Positions 7,023 to 15,599 of a stretch of 64,000 nt of DNA are shown one piece after another. The notes below the pieces were generated by a model. The model ran no database searches, had not been told where the DNA came from, and was given only the letters and a program-made list of their open reading frames with translations. Where the stretch lies: contig NZ_JADKZI010000002.1 of assembly GCF_017811815.1 (NCBI RefSeq), forward strand, positions 186,001-250,000, written 5' to 3'. Origin of the DNA: Flavonifractor sp. AGMB03687. Its GTDB lineage: Bacteria; Bacillota; Clostridia; Oscillospirales; Oscillospiraceae. The number at the start of each line of letters is the position of its first letter. Within the stretch, counting starts at the first letter, position 1. A program made the translations under genes and the position numbers.

Positions 7023-7238
7023 ATGGACTATTTGACAACGCTCAGGGCGGTAAAGCGCATGAAGGTGGAAACAGGATCTATGGTCTGCCTGGGCTGTGGA
7101 TTTGAACATAACTGCTCCGTGCATGGCTGTGCCATCCTGCGCAATGCATCAGAGCATATGGAGGCGGCCCTGGCAAACATCGATCATTTGAATGCCCTGC
7201 TTGATCAGCGGGACACGCAGGAGGGAGAAGGAAAATGA
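7023..7238 (+). CDS. Small four-cysteine putative zinc-binding phage protein, 71 aa
   Basis: A cysteine cluster C22-x2-C25-x5-C31-x4-C36 (in MVCLGCGFEHNCSVHGCAI) looks like a small treble-clef or zinc-ribbon knuckle. A C-terminal helix, MEAALANIDHLNALLDQ, follows. The ATG at 7023 lacks a close ribosome binding site; TTG at 7014 with GGGTGGA upstream is an alternative. The stop overlaps the next start as ATGA. Proteins like this often accompany phage early genes, but no specific function is known. Confidence 0.65.
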   Translation: MDYLTTLRAVKRMKVETGSMVCLGCGFEHNCSVHGCAILRNASEHMEAALANIDHLNALLDQRDTQEGEGK

Positions 7239-7435
7239 AAAAAAATTTGCGGCGGATATCAGTACTGGTAACGGCCCAGACTGCTGCCAACCTGGAGAAG
7301 CTGGCACAGATGGACGGCCAGCCCAGCATCGGCCGGGTGATGGACAAGCTGGTGCGGGAAAAGATGCTCTCACTTCGCCAGCCTGAGTCCATCTGGAAGG
7401 CTCACTATATGGGACGGTTCCAAGAGGTGCGCTGA
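7235..7435 (+). CDS. Small ribbon-helix-helix-like protein, 66 aa
   Basis: The N-terminus LRRISVLVTAQTAANLEKLAQ gives a beta-strand followed by a helix, then PSIGRVMDKLVREKM as a second helix, matching the Arc/CopG-type layout. Such proteins bind DNA as dimers and often control their own operon. It overlaps both neighbours by one to four bases, being coupled to the Rep-like gene downstream. This makes it a candidate copy-number or rep regulator. Confidence 0.65.
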   Translation: MKKNLRRISVLVTAQTAANLEKLAQMDGQPSIGRVMDKLVREKMLSLRQPESIWKAHYMGRFQEVR

Positions 7436-8256
7436 TGAAGCGGCTGAAACATATCCGGGCCGGGCTGGTGCATTATGATTATCTGGTTGCGATGCCGGCC
7501 AAAGGAGACAGCCCGCGGGTGAGGGCAGCTAAACGGGCTGCCTCCACCGCGGCTCAGCAATTTATGAACCTCAAGAACAGCTGGAGAGAGTTGGAACTCA
7601 AGCTGGCTGCCAACTTTGGCACAAAGGATCACGTGGTTACCTTTACCTATGATGACGAACATTTGCCCGCAGACAAGGATGCAGCGGGGAAAGAGTTCCA
7701 GAAGTTTATCCGCAGGTTTCGCGGGGTACGGCGAAGGCGGCTTGATGACCTGCGATATGTGTATGTCACCGAAGGATTTCATAGCAAGGCAGCATACCCT
7801 TTTCTGATAGAAGATGGTCACCTGGAGGATCGTCGCCTACATCATCATGCGGTGATCAACTGGACGGGGCCAGGTGATTATGACGAGTTGAGATCCCTCT
7901 GGCACGGAGGAGGCTATATCCGTATCGAGCCGCTGGATGTCCACTATTATCGGGAACTGGCCAAGTACATGACCAAGGAGGCCAGAGAGTTCGGCAAACC
8001 GAAAGTAGGGGAACGCACATGGCGTGCATCCAGGAACATCAAAAGCTATGAGGTAGAATATACGGATATCCCGTCTGACTCTATGACTCTTGCCCCGCCA
8101 TTTGGTGCGGTCGACTACGAATCCTTTGGGGAATCCAATCCATATGGGTACGCCATGTTCGTGGGTGCTCGTTACCTCTTATATCAGGAAGCGGATCCAG
8201 GCCTGTCTTATACCGCGGGAAGGCAACGGCCGCCGCTTAGTCATTTTCAACCTTGA
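7435..8256 (+). CDS. HUH-type rolling-circle replication protein, 273 aa
   Basis: A conserved strand, DHVVTFTYDDE (about 65-75), precedes the metal-binding HUH-like motif LHHHAVIN (H136-H138). The motif AKYMTKEAREFG then supplies a candidate catalytic tyrosine Y178 with lysine K181 (YxxK). This order matches single-tyrosine Rep proteins of the kind in Microviridae and small plasmids. The enzyme would nick DNA and stay covalently attached. It starts one base inside the stop of the ribbon-helix-helix gene. Finding it beside a DnaB-type replication module in a tailed prophage is unusual. Confidence 0.75.
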   Translation: MKRLKHIRAGLVHYDYLVAMPAKGDSPRVRAAKRAASTAAQQFMNLKNSWRELELKLAANFGTKDHVVTFTYDDEHLPADKDAAGKEFQKFIRRFRGVRRRRLDDLRYVYVTEGFHSKAAYPFLIEDGHLEDRRLHHHAVINWTGPGDYDELRSLWHGGGYIRIEPLDVHYYRELAKYMTKEAREFGKPKVGERTWRASRNIKSYEVEYTDIPSDSMTLAPPFGAVDYESFGESNPYGYAMFVGARYLLYQEADPGLSYTAGRQRPPLSHFQP

Positions 8257-8304
8257 AACCAGTGTTAATAATCGGACAGAGCCGTAGAAAAGGAGGAAGG
8301 TATC

Positions 8305-8505
8305 TTGAAAAGGATCCCGGAAACGAGTAAACTGATCAACAAGGACAGACGTATTATCTGCCCCGTCTGCGGCAGGCCAACCCAGTACCGCGTGCGGCCG
8401 GACAGCCAGGCAAGGAACTGGCCCATCTGGTGTAAGCACTGCCGGCAGGAGAGTATCGTGAATATCGAAGCGCCTGAGCCAGCGTCCACAGAGACCAGCG
8501 CCTGA
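8305..8505 (+). CDS. Cysteine-rich KTR-type zinc-ribbon protein, 66 aa
   Basis: The start is TTG at 8305, eight bases after AGGAGG. The core is IICPVCGRPTQYRVRPDS, then NWPIWCKHCRQESIVNI: two CxxC knuckles about 23 residues apart around a beta-rich linker, the pattern called the cysteine-rich KTR domain. These small proteins are common on integrative elements of Firmicutes. The role is unknown; nucleic acid binding is plausible from the zinc ribbon. Confidence 0.72.
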   Translation: MKRIPETSKLINKDRRIICPVCGRPTQYRVRPDSQARNWPIWCKHCRQESIVNIEAPEPASTETSA

Positions 8506-8570
8506 GCCTATGATCGCCCATATGGGGGTCGTGGCTTGGGCGCTTTTGTTTTGCCCGGAGGTGATAGCCC

Positions 8571-8942
8571 GTGGCCATGAAGCCGCTCCGACCATGCAGG
8601 CACCCTGGGTGCTCCGCCCTCACCCGGGAGGGGTACTGTGACAGGCATAAGCCCAAGCCGGCGGCCAGAAAGGCGTCGGAGGAGTGGCACGGCTGGTACA
8701 GCTTGTCCGTCTGGACCGACGATCTGCGGCCCGCCCAGCTCATGCGGGAGCCATGGTGCCGGGAGTGTGCCAAGCGTGGCATCCGCACCCGGGCCACGGT
8801 GGTGGACCATGTGGAGCCCCACCGGGGGGACTGGGCCAGGTTCATCGACCGGGCCAATCTCCAGAGCCTGTGCAAGCGCTGCCACGATCGAAAAACAGCC
8901 CAGGAACAGGCGGGGAAACGACGGGGAAAGGCCGGGCGCTGA
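8571..8942 (+). CDS. HNH endonuclease near the terminase, 123 aa
   Basis: The HNH core is TVVDHVEPHRGD (H80, E82, H84), followed by NLQSLCKRCHDRKTA. Structural cysteines are C63, C66, C101 and C104, and an additional N-terminal Cys/His knuckle is at about 9-26. The start is GTG at 8571, eight bases after GGAGGT; ATG at 8577 is possible. In phages of the HK97 type an HNH protein beside the terminase is needed for specific cutting at cos (established for that group). Placement 200 bases before terS fits that role. Confidence 0.88.
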   Translation: MAMKPLRPCRHPGCSALTREGYCDRHKPKPAARKASEEWHGWYSLSVWTDDLRPAQLMREPWCRECAKRGIRTRATVVDHVEPHRGDWARFIDRANLQSLCKRCHDRKTAQEQAGKRRGKAGR

Positions 8943-9147
8943 GCTCGAGACAGTGGGCAGACTTGGGCGCCCGCCCGCGGGCCTGTCATGCCTGCCCGCG
9001 CCCGCGGCAAGCCTCTGGCTTGCCAGGACCCGCCCCCGCCCTGGAAAAGTTTTGAGGCCAAGTGTGCAAGACCGTGTGGCCCCCTTCGTGTGGGATTTTC
9101 TCCCCACGGGGAAATTAGGCCGGCGGTGGAGGAAAGGAGGCGGTCAG
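8943..9147. other. GC-rich noncoding region between HNH and terS, candidate cos/pac
   Basis: This 205-base gap in a tightly packed genome has no credible gene. It contains a perfect 8-bp hairpin (9006-9013 with 9017-9024), several GC-rich partial palindromes at 8967-9006, and a CCCC-AC-GGGG dyad at about 9110-9120. The spot just upstream of the small terminase gene is where many phages keep their packaging start site. The terS ribosome binding site lies at its right end. Confidence 0.5.
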
Positions 9148-9633
9148 ATGCCGGGACCCAGGCAAAAACTGAGCGTGCTGGAGGGAAACGGCCGGAAGCA
9201 CCTGAGCAAAAACGAAAAAGCCCGGCGGGCAGACCAGGAAGTCAACCTGCCCAAGCCCAAGACCATACGGGTGCCCAAGTGGCTGCCGGAGGAACACCGG
9301 AAGGAGTTCCGGGCCTTGGCCAAGGAGCTGTTGGCCGCCGATATGGGGGCGGCCCAGCTGGACCGGGATACTCTGGGCCGCTATGTAGTGGCTCAGGCCC
9401 AGTATGCCCAGGCCTGCAAGATGGCGGGGGAGGCCTTGGCGGCCGAGAATGCTGCCCTGGCGGAGAAGTGGACCAAGATCCAGAACACCTGCTTCAAGCA
9501 GGCCAGGGCCTGCGCCAACGATATGGGCATGACCATTACCAGCCGGTGCCGTTTGGTGCTGCCTGAGGGGGCCAAGAAAAAGGAGAAAAACCCCTTTGAG
9601 CAGATGATGGAGGAGCGGATGCGCCGTGCCTGA
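9148..9633 (+). CDS. Phage terminase small subunit, P27 family, 161 aa
   Basis: The protein has the P27 layout: a basic N-terminus (MPGPRQKLSVLEGNGRKHLS), a proline-rich linker with PKWLPEEHRKEFRALAKEL, and a helical core (DRDTLGRYVVAQAQYAQA). An NTCFKQARACANDMGMTITSR segment precedes a polar tail. It recognises packaging DNA and feeds the large subunit. The start at 9148 is chosen for the AGGAAAGGAGG site; the open frame extending to 8638 overlaps the HNH gene and is not used. It overlaps terL by eight bases. Confidence 0.87.
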   Translation: MPGPRQKLSVLEGNGRKHLSKNEKARRADQEVNLPKPKTIRVPKWLPEEHRKEFRALAKELLAADMGAAQLDRDTLGRYVVAQAQYAQACKMAGEALAAENAALAEKWTKIQNTCFKQARACANDMGMTITSRCRLVLPEGAKKKEKNPFEQMMEERMRRA

Positions 9634-11371
9634 GCTGCTCCAACTGGGGCCGGTGACGGTGTGCGTTCCAGACGACGGCGCTGTGCTGCGGTACAGCGAG
9701 CAGGCGGTGCAGGATGTGCTGGACTTCTTCTCCCTGCTTTGCTTCGGCTCCAATGAGTGGGCGGGGGAGCCCTTCCAACTGCTGGACTGGGAGCTGGACG
9801 CCATTCGGAGCTTTTATGGTGTCCAGGAGCAGGACGAGGACGGCAGCTGGAGCCGGTACCGGCGTTTCCTCTATGATGAGCTGCCCAAGAAAAACGGCAA
9901 GACGGAGTTTTCCGCCGGCCTGGGGCTGTACCACCTGCTGTGGGACGGGGAGAAGCGGCCCAAGGTGGGCATCTTCTCCTCCGACAAGGATAATGCCGCC
10001 CAGGTTTATGACGCCGCCAAGTACATGGTGGAGCACACCTGTCTGGGTCAGCCGGAGCACGACCCCATCGCCTGGGCGGTGGACTCCAAGCGGGAGATCC
10101 ACACCAAATATGGAGGCGTACTGAAGGTGTACTCCTCCGACGCCGAGACCAAGCACGGCTACTCCTTCAGCGCCATCATCTTTGATGAGCTGCATGCCCA
10201 GCCCAACCGACGGCTGTGGGACGTGCTCACCGCAGGCTCCAATGCCGCCCGGCGGCAGCAGGCGGTTATCGTCCTCACCACCGCCGGCGATGACCCGGAC
10301 CGGAAGAGCATCGGCTGGGAGATCCATGAGAAATGCCGGCGGATCCTGGCCTGGAGGCGGGGAGAGCCCGAGCGGGAGCTGGATACCGACGACCCGGCCT
10401 GGTGCCCCATCATGTACGGCATCTCCGTCCTCACCGGTGACGATCCGGACAAGATCGCGGAACTGGACATCTACGATGAGGCGGTGTGGTACGCCTGCAA
10501 CCCGGGCCTTGGGCACAATCTGAAGCTGCGGGACTTCCGGCGGGAAGCCAGAGCGGCCAAACAGAGTGAGAGCGCCGAGCGGCTCTTCCGGTGGCTGCGG
10601 CTCAACCAGTGGATCGCCACCCATACAGTGGGCTGGCTGCCTCTGGGACTGTACGACAAGACCCAGTGGAACCGGGAGGAGTGGCAGGGCCTGAAGGTCA
10701 CGGATCGGCGGCAGGCCGTCCGGGACTGTCTCATGGGCAAGCGGTGCTTCGGCGGGCTGGACCTGTCTACCACAACCGACCTGACGGCGCTTACCCTGCT
10801 GTTCCCGCCCCAGGAGGGGCTGGATGCCTGGGTGACTCTGTTCTGGGCCTGGCGGCCGGAGGACGGGGCTGTGGAGGCCGAGCAGCGGGACCATGTACCA
10901 TACCGAGACTGGGCCAGGGCGGAGTTTCTCACCCTGTGCCCCGGGGATATGGTGGACTTCTCTATGATCGAGGAGACGGTGGCCTGGTGCGCCAGCGTGT
11001 TTGACCTGGACACTCTGGGGGTGGACCCCTATCTCAGCCGCACGCTCACCCAGCGGCTCATGGACCGGGGCGTCAATGTAGTGGAGATCCCCCAGACCAT
11101 CAAGGAGCTGTCTCCGGCCATGAAGGAGGTGGAGCGGCTGCTGCGCTCCCGTGAGCTGTTCCATGAGCATAACACGGCCGCCCGGTGGTGCTTCGGCAAT
11201 GTGCGATGCCATGTGGATGGCAACGAGAATCTGAAGCCCATGAAAAACCGCAGCATTGGCCGCATTGATATGACGGTAGCTTGGATCATCGCCATGGCCA
11301 CGGCAATGGTGCGGGAAGCGACCAAGCCGAATCTGGCCCAGGCGCTGGAATCGCCAGATTTTACTTTGTAG
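9626..11371 (+). CDS. Phage terminase large subunit, 581 aa
   Basis: The GTG start at 9626 overlaps terS. The packaging ATPase has the adenine/Walker A-like segment LPKKNGKTE (K92, T93) and Walker B IIFDELHA (D187, E188). An RNase H-like nuclease domain begins around FGGLDLSTTTDLTAL (D379), with later acidic residues in TLGVDPYLS. Length and motif order match the Terminase_1 family paired with P27-type small subunits. It pumps DNA into the prohead and cuts it; the nearby HNH protein probably assists. Confidence 0.94.
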   Translation: MPELLQLGPVTVCVPDDGAVLRYSEQAVQDVLDFFSLLCFGSNEWAGEPFQLLDWELDAIRSFYGVQEQDEDGSWSRYRRFLYDELPKKNGKTEFSAGLGLYHLLWDGEKRPKVGIFSSDKDNAAQVYDAAKYMVEHTCLGQPEHDPIAWAVDSKREIHTKYGGVLKVYSSDAETKHGYSFSAIIFDELHAQPNRRLWDVLTAGSNAARRQQAVIVLTTAGDDPDRKSIGWEIHEKCRRILAWRRGEPERELDTDDPAWCPIMYGISVLTGDDPDKIAELDIYDEAVWYACNPGLGHNLKLRDFRREARAAKQSESAERLFRWLRLNQWIATHTVGWLPLGLYDKTQWNREEWQGLKVTDRRQAVRDCLMGKRCFGGLDLSTTTDLTALTLLFPPQEGLDAWVTLFWAWRPEDGAVEAEQRDHVPYRDWARAEFLTLCPGDMVDFSMIEETVAWCASVFDLDTLGVDPYLSRTLTQRLMDRGVNVVEIPQTIKELSPAMKEVERLLRSRELFHEHNTAARWCFGNVRCHVDGNENLKPMKNRSIGRIDMTVAWIIAMATAMVREATKPNLAQALESPDFTL

Positions 11372-11380
11372 GAGGCAAAT

Positions 11381-11548
11381 TTGAAACACATCAAGAATTG
11401 TTTTGGACGGGCCTGCTTGGCTGCGGGCGGCGTGCTGGTGTCGCTGGGAGCGGGGCTTATCTATCTGCCTGCTGGCTGCATTGCCGCTGGTGCGTTCTTC
11501 CTGGCGGCCGGTGTGCTGGATATCCTGGGAGGAGGTGAGGATGGATGA
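11381..11548 (+). CDS. Small two-segment membrane protein between terL and portal, 55 aa
   Basis: A TTG at 11381, immediately after GGAGG, opens a frame with a Cys/Gly/Ala-rich hydrophobic stretch (LAAGGVLVSLGAGLIYL) and a second one (GCIAAGAFFLAAGVLDIL). It ends in TGA overlapping the portal ATG. Tiny membrane proteins are often found at this place in clostridial siphophage and myophage head modules. Function is unknown; a lysis or superinfection role would be speculation. Confidence 0.6.
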   Translation: MKHIKNCFGRACLAAGGVLVSLGAGLIYLPAGCIAAGAFFLAAGVLDILGGGEDG

Positions 11549-12825
11549 GCATTGTCAAAGGCATCCGGGCCGTGGCGCGGTCACCTTCCCGCCAGGTGCG
11601 GGGTGCGGTAACGGTAGATACTCTGACAGCCGCCGGATACCCGTCCGGCGGAGGGGAGACCAGCGAGACCTATGCCCGTAAACTATCCGCCGTGGACCGG
11701 TGTATTGAGATACTCAGCGATTCCATGGCCAAGCTGCCCACCTACTGTGTGGACCGGGTGAGCCGCAAGCGGGTGGACTTGCCGCTGCTGCGGCTGCTGA
11801 ATGTGAGGCCTAACGAGGCCATGGCGCCATCCGTGCGGAAAAAGCTGCTGGAGTCCAGCCGTCTGGCCCGGGGCAACAGTTACGATTGGATCCGGCGGAA
11901 CCCCTACACGGCTGAGATCATCGAGTTGATCCCCCTGCCGGGAGAGCTGGTCTACACCTGGCGGGATACTGACGGCCATGTGTGGCACAATGTCCAGGAT
12001 CCGGCCTCCGGCAGTATGTTTACGCTATCCCACGCCGATGTGGCCCAGTACAAAGGTGCATCCAGGGATGGAATTCACGGAATCTCGGTGCTTCAGCGGG
12101 CAGCAGAGGTGATCGCCGCAGCCAGAGCTCGGCAGCAGCACGATCTGAGCTACTACGAAAACGGCGGGCAGCCCTCCGGTGTGCTGCGCACCGATACCGA
12201 TCTGGGTGGCCTGGTGAAAGACCCAAAGAACCCGGATCAGAAGATCAGCAAGAAGGACTTGCTGCGCCGAGAGTGGGAGCGGGTTCACTCCGGCCCCACC
12301 AACGCCAACCGGCTGGCCATTCTGGACTACGGCTTGGACTACAAGGCCATCTCGGTGACCAACAGGGATGCTCAGTTTATTGAGAGCCAGGAGGTGGCGA
12401 TCCGGGACATTGCCAGGTATTTCGGTGTGCCCCTTTATAAGCTCCAGGAGGGTAAGCAGTCCTATAACTCCAATGAGCAGAACGGCATCGAGTATGTGGT
12501 AGGTACCCTCCATCCCATTGTGACCCAGTATGAGGAAGAGCAGACCTATAAGTTGCTCTTTCCATCCCAGGTGAGCCAAGGCCTGGAACTGCGCATCAAC
12601 ATGATGGCCGAGCTGCGGGGCGACAATGCCGCCCGCGGCACCTGGTATAAGACCATGCGGGAGATCGGCGCCTTTTCCGTCAACGACATCATGGCACTGG
12701 AAGATATGCCGGATGTGGAGGGCGGAGAGGAGCGGATGGCTTCCCTCAACTATGTGCCGCTGTCCAAGTGGGTGGAGCTCAGCGTCAACCGAAATTCCGC
12801 AAATGCAGGAGGTGAGACCCAATGA
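11545..12825 (+). CDS. Phage portal protein, HK97 family, 426 aa
   Basis: The frame contains the portal hallmarks: SAVDRCIEILSDSMAKLP near the N-terminus, WIRRNPYTAEIIELIPLPG, DVAQYKGASRDGIHGISVL and the C-terminal helix region with NDIMALEDMPDVEGGEER. Length is normal for the HK97 group. The ring it forms docks terminase and later the tail connector. The start overlaps the upstream small membrane protein and the end overlaps the protease gene (ATGA), so head genes are translationally coupled. Confidence 0.93.
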   Translation: MSIVKGIRAVARSPSRQVRGAVTVDTLTAAGYPSGGGETSETYARKLSAVDRCIEILSDSMAKLPTYCVDRVSRKRVDLPLLRLLNVRPNEAMAPSVRKKLLESSRLARGNSYDWIRRNPYTAEIIELIPLPGELVYTWRDTDGHVWHNVQDPASGSMFTLSHADVAQYKGASRDGIHGISVLQRAAEVIAAARARQQHDLSYYENGGQPSGVLRTDTDLGGLVKDPKNPDQKISKKDLLRREWERVHSGPTNANRLAILDYGLDYKAISVTNRDAQFIESQEVAIRDIARYFGVPLYKLQEGKQSYNSNEQNGIEYVVGTLHPIVTQYEEEQTYKLLFPSQVSQGLELRINMMAELRGDNAARGTWYKTMREIGAFSVNDIMALEDMPDVEGGEERMASLNYVPLSKWVELSVNRNSANAGGETQ

Positions 12826-13511
12826 GAGTGACATTAAACGGGATCGTGTCGGCAGACGAGGACAAGTGGATCTATGAGTGGTTTGGCTATTCCGCATTCT
12901 CCCCCCAGCAGGTGCGGGACGCCATCGCTAACAATCCGGATGGGGAGGAACTGGTGCTGGAGATCAACAGCCCCGGCGGCTCGGTCTTTGCCGGCAGCGA
13001 GATGTATTCCGTGCTGAAGGCCTGCAGCCTGCCCACCCGTGCAGAGATTCAGAGCCTGGCGGCCAGCGCGGCCAGTTATCTGTGCCTGGGCTGCGGCACG
13101 GTGGCCATCTCGCCGGTGGCCCAGATGATGATCCATCTGCCCAGCACCAGTACGGACGGGGACCGGGTGGCCCACCAGCGCTCCCTCAATATGCTGGACA
13201 GCACCCGGGAGGCTATCCTCAATGCCTACGAGCTGAAGGCCGGAGGTAAGAGCGACCGGGCCCAGCTGAGGCGGATGATGAGCGCGGAGACCTGGCTCAC
13301 CGCCCAGGAGGCCCTGGACCGGGGGTTGGTGGACGAGATCATGGGCCAGGATACCCAGGGCATGAGTCCCGGTAGCTTGGTCAACGCATTTGGCCTGCCT
13401 GACATCGATGCCCTTCGGGCGGCCTATCAGCAGGCACAGCAGTCTCAGAATCGTCCTGAACCGGATTGGCGGCTGTCCGCCCGTCTGGAGCTGGAAAAAC
13501 ACAGAATTTGA
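12822..13511 (+). CDS. ClpP-type head maturation protease, 229 aa
   Basis: A ClpP-like fold is shown by LVLEINSPGGSVFAGSEMYS and the nucleophile region SLAASAASYL (probable S82). MMIHLPSTS supplies H105, and EALDRGLVDEIMG closes the domain. The enzyme would remove scaffold-like sequence from the capsid protein during head maturation. It sits between portal and capsid genes as usual. A polar C-terminal tail of about 50 residues may act in recruitment to the prohead. Confidence 0.92.
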   Translation: MRVTLNGIVSADEDKWIYEWFGYSAFSPQQVRDAIANNPDGEELVLEINSPGGSVFAGSEMYSVLKACSLPTRAEIQSLAASAASYLCLGCGTVAISPVAQMMIHLPSTSTDGDRVAHQRSLNMLDSTREAILNAYELKAGGKSDRAQLRRMMSAETWLTAQEALDRGLVDEIMGQDTQGMSPGSLVNAFGLPDIDALRAAYQQAQQSQNRPEPDWRLSARLELEKHRI

Positions 13512-13527
13512 TTGGAGGATCAGAATA

Positions 13528-14721
13528 ATGAAGCAGAAGCTCTACGACCTCATCAACAAAAGAGCCGGCCTGCTCCAGCAGGCTGAGGACGCCCTGAAGG
13601 CGGACAACAAGACCGAGTACCAGTCTCTGATGGAGCAGATCACCAACCTAAACAGTGAGATCCAGCAGGTGCAGGATCTGGTGGCAGAGCAGGACCGGCA
13701 GATGCTGACCGCGCCCGCGCCCACTGGCAGCGAGGCCATGGACATGATCCAGGAGAGGGCCGCCGCACTCCAGCGGGGTGACGATGTGACTTTCACCGCC
13801 AATGAGGTGCGCCGCGCCCTGAACAATCAGACCACCCTGGCCACCGGCACCATCGTCCAGCCCACCGGCGCCGGGGCGGAGATCCGGGACCCCGTGGGCA
13901 ACGTGGTTCCCTCCATCGTGGACCGGGTTCGTGTGGTGGATATGACCGGGATGGGCAGCTTCATGGAGCCCTATGTGATCACTGAGCTGGACGCCAAGGG
14001 CGGAAAGGTAGATGAAACTGCCGGGACTGCCCGGGCAACCTCCACCGACCCCACCTTCGGTGTGGCTGAGATCAAGCCCTATGAGCTGAGCGTCACCAGC
14101 TATGTGGACCGGAACATCGCCCGCCTGTCTCCTGCCAACTACTACAACAAGATCTTCGGCATGGCCATGCGTGCGCTGCGGCGCAAGCTGGCCGACCTCA
14201 TCGTCAACGGCGACGATCCCAGCACCCCCACTTTCTTCGGTATTACCAACGCCAAGAACAAGGCTGCGTCCAATATTTTTGCTGAGGCCGCTCTGGGGTC
14301 GGCTATCGATGTGAATACCCTGGACACCCTGTATTTTGCCTACGGCTCCGACGAGGCCATGGGTGCGGGTGCCCGGCTGCTGCTGACCAAAACCAGCCTG
14401 AAGGCCCTGGGCCAGCTCCGGGGTACCAACGAGAAGCGTCGGCTGCTGACGATCACGCCCGATCCCACCAATCCCAATTCCGGTACCATCGTGGACGGCG
14501 GCCTGGTGCTGCCCTATGACCTGGTGAAGGCGGTGGGGGATACCAAGCTGCTTTATGGCGACCCCATGAACTTTGAGGTGGGCCTGTTCGGTGACTACAC
14601 CATCCGGGTGGATGAATCCGTCAAGGCGGTGGAGCGGATGTATGCCATTCTGGGTGACGCCTTTGTGGGCGGCAACCTGGTGGTGGACAAGGGCTTCGTG
14701 GTGGGCACCATCGGTGGCTGA
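13528..14721 (+). CDS. HK97-fold major capsid protein, 397 aa
   Basis: The N-terminal 60 residues are a charged coiled coil (delta/scaffold domain). The HK97 fold follows, with VPSIVDRVRVVDMTGMGSF, the strand set VAEIKPYELSVTSYV and the P-domain helix FGMAMRALRRKLADLIVNGD. The C-terminal part has MNFEVGLFGDYTIRVDES. The start at 13528 has GGAGG upstream and defines a complete delta domain that the upstream protease could remove. No separate scaffold gene is present, consistent with this arrangement. Confidence 0.93.
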   Translation: MKQKLYDLINKRAGLLQQAEDALKADNKTEYQSLMEQITNLNSEIQQVQDLVAEQDRQMLTAPAPTGSEAMDMIQERAAALQRGDDVTFTANEVRRALNNQTTLATGTIVQPTGAGAEIRDPVGNVVPSIVDRVRVVDMTGMGSFMEPYVITELDAKGGKVDETAGTARATSTDPTFGVAEIKPYELSVTSYVDRNIARLSPANYYNKIFGMAMRALRRKLADLIVNGDDPSTPTFFGITNAKNKAASNIFAEAALGSAIDVNTLDTLYFAYGSDEAMGAGARLLLTKTSLKALGQLRGTNEKRRLLTITPDPTNPNSGTIVDGGLVLPYDLVKAVGDTKLLYGDPMNFEVGLFGDYTIRVDESVKAVERMYAILGDAFVGGNLVVDKGFVVGTIGG

Positions 14722-14723
14722 TT

Positions 14724-15032
14724 ATGGCCATGACGGAGGAGCGGCGGGCCGGGCTGTTGGCCTATTGCCGCATTGAAGAGCCCACCACCGAGGAGCTGCT
14801 CACCCTGGAGACCCTGTATGATGCCGCTGTGGGTTACCTGGAGGGCGCTGGGATCTCCCAGCCGGCCCCGGGTACCCCCAGGGCCGCTCAGTACGATCTG
14901 GCGGTCAACTTCATGGTGCTGCGGGACTTCGACCTGCGGGACGCCGAGGTAACGGGGACCATCCAGGACAACCCCGCTTTCCGGCGGCTTATCACCCAGC
15001 TCAAGCTGACCGAGCCGAGAGAGGAGGCCTGA
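14724..15032 (+). CDS. Head-tail connector, gp6-like, 102 aa
   Basis: The protein is all-helical with the connector pattern: EEPTTEELLTLETLYDAAVGYLEGAG, then AQYDLAVNFMVLRDFDLRD and a C-terminal PAFRRLITQLKL. Size and position just after the capsid gene match gp6/gp15-type adaptors that form a ring below the portal. It starts two bases after the capsid stop and ends three bases before the next gene. Confidence 0.85.
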   Translation: MAMTEERRAGLLAYCRIEEPTTEELLTLETLYDAAVGYLEGAGISQPAPGTPRAAQYDLAVNFMVLRDFDLRDAEVTGTIQDNPAFRRLITQLKLTEPREEA

Positions 15033-15035
15033 CCC

Positions 15036-15599
15036 ATGGCCTACATCGGAGCAGGCAAGCTGGACCAGCCCCTGGAGGTGTTGGAGCTGCGGGAGACTTC
15101 CGCTGGAGTGTGGGAGTGGTCCGCCATCCGTCGGGCCTGGGGCCAGGTGGAGCAGACCGCCAAGACCAACCTCTTCAGCAAGGTGGGCGTGGGGGCCAGG
15201 GATACCGCCATCGTGCTCCGGCGGCAGCGTCTCACCCTCCACAACGCCCTGCGCTGGAAGGGACAGCACCTGTTCCTCACCGCCATCACCAGCCGGGACC
15301 GCAACCACCTGGATGTGGCGGCGGCCCTGGTGGAGCTGGTGGAGTGCCGAGCGGATGCCGACGAGGGAGAGGACGGGGTGAGGTTCCCCGGCGTGCTCAC
15401 CGAGAAGTATGCCAAATGGGACCAGCCGGAGCCCTACTCCGTCAACCATCTGACTTATGTGCTGGTGACTCCAAAGGGGATCGTGCTCCAGCGGGGCGGC
15501 CTGGTGGCGGTAGATGGCGTCAACTACGAGGTGCAGGTGGCCCACACCCTGGACCGGTACAAGAACGAATATGAGATCGTGCGGACGGAGGATCTGTGA
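15036..15599 (+). CDS. Head closure/head-tail joining protein, 187 aa
   Basis: The sequence starts MAYIGAGKLDQPLEVLE and continues with EWSAIRRAWGQVEQT, RRQRLTLHNALRWKG and LFLTAITSRDRN, matching the beta-barrel head-tail joining (SPP1 gp16-like) family. A C-terminal extension (NHLTYVLVTPKG and following) makes it longer than the usual 110 residues; this suggests a second small beta domain. It should plug the head after packaging and contact the tail terminator. Confidence 0.75.
   Translation: MAYIGAGKLDQPLEVLELRETSAGVWEWSAIRRAWGQVEQTAKTNLFSKVGVGARDTAIVLRRQRLTLHNALRWKGQHLFLTAITSRDRNHLDVAAALVELVECRADADEGEDGVRFPGVLTEKYAKWDQPEPYSVNHLTYVLVTPKGIVLQRGGLVAVDGVNYEVQVAHTLDRYKNEYEIVRTEDL

Noticed and set aside
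9536-11389. A 617-codon minus-strand frame opposite the large terminase
   Set aside because: Antisense shadow; the plus strand has clear terminase motifs.
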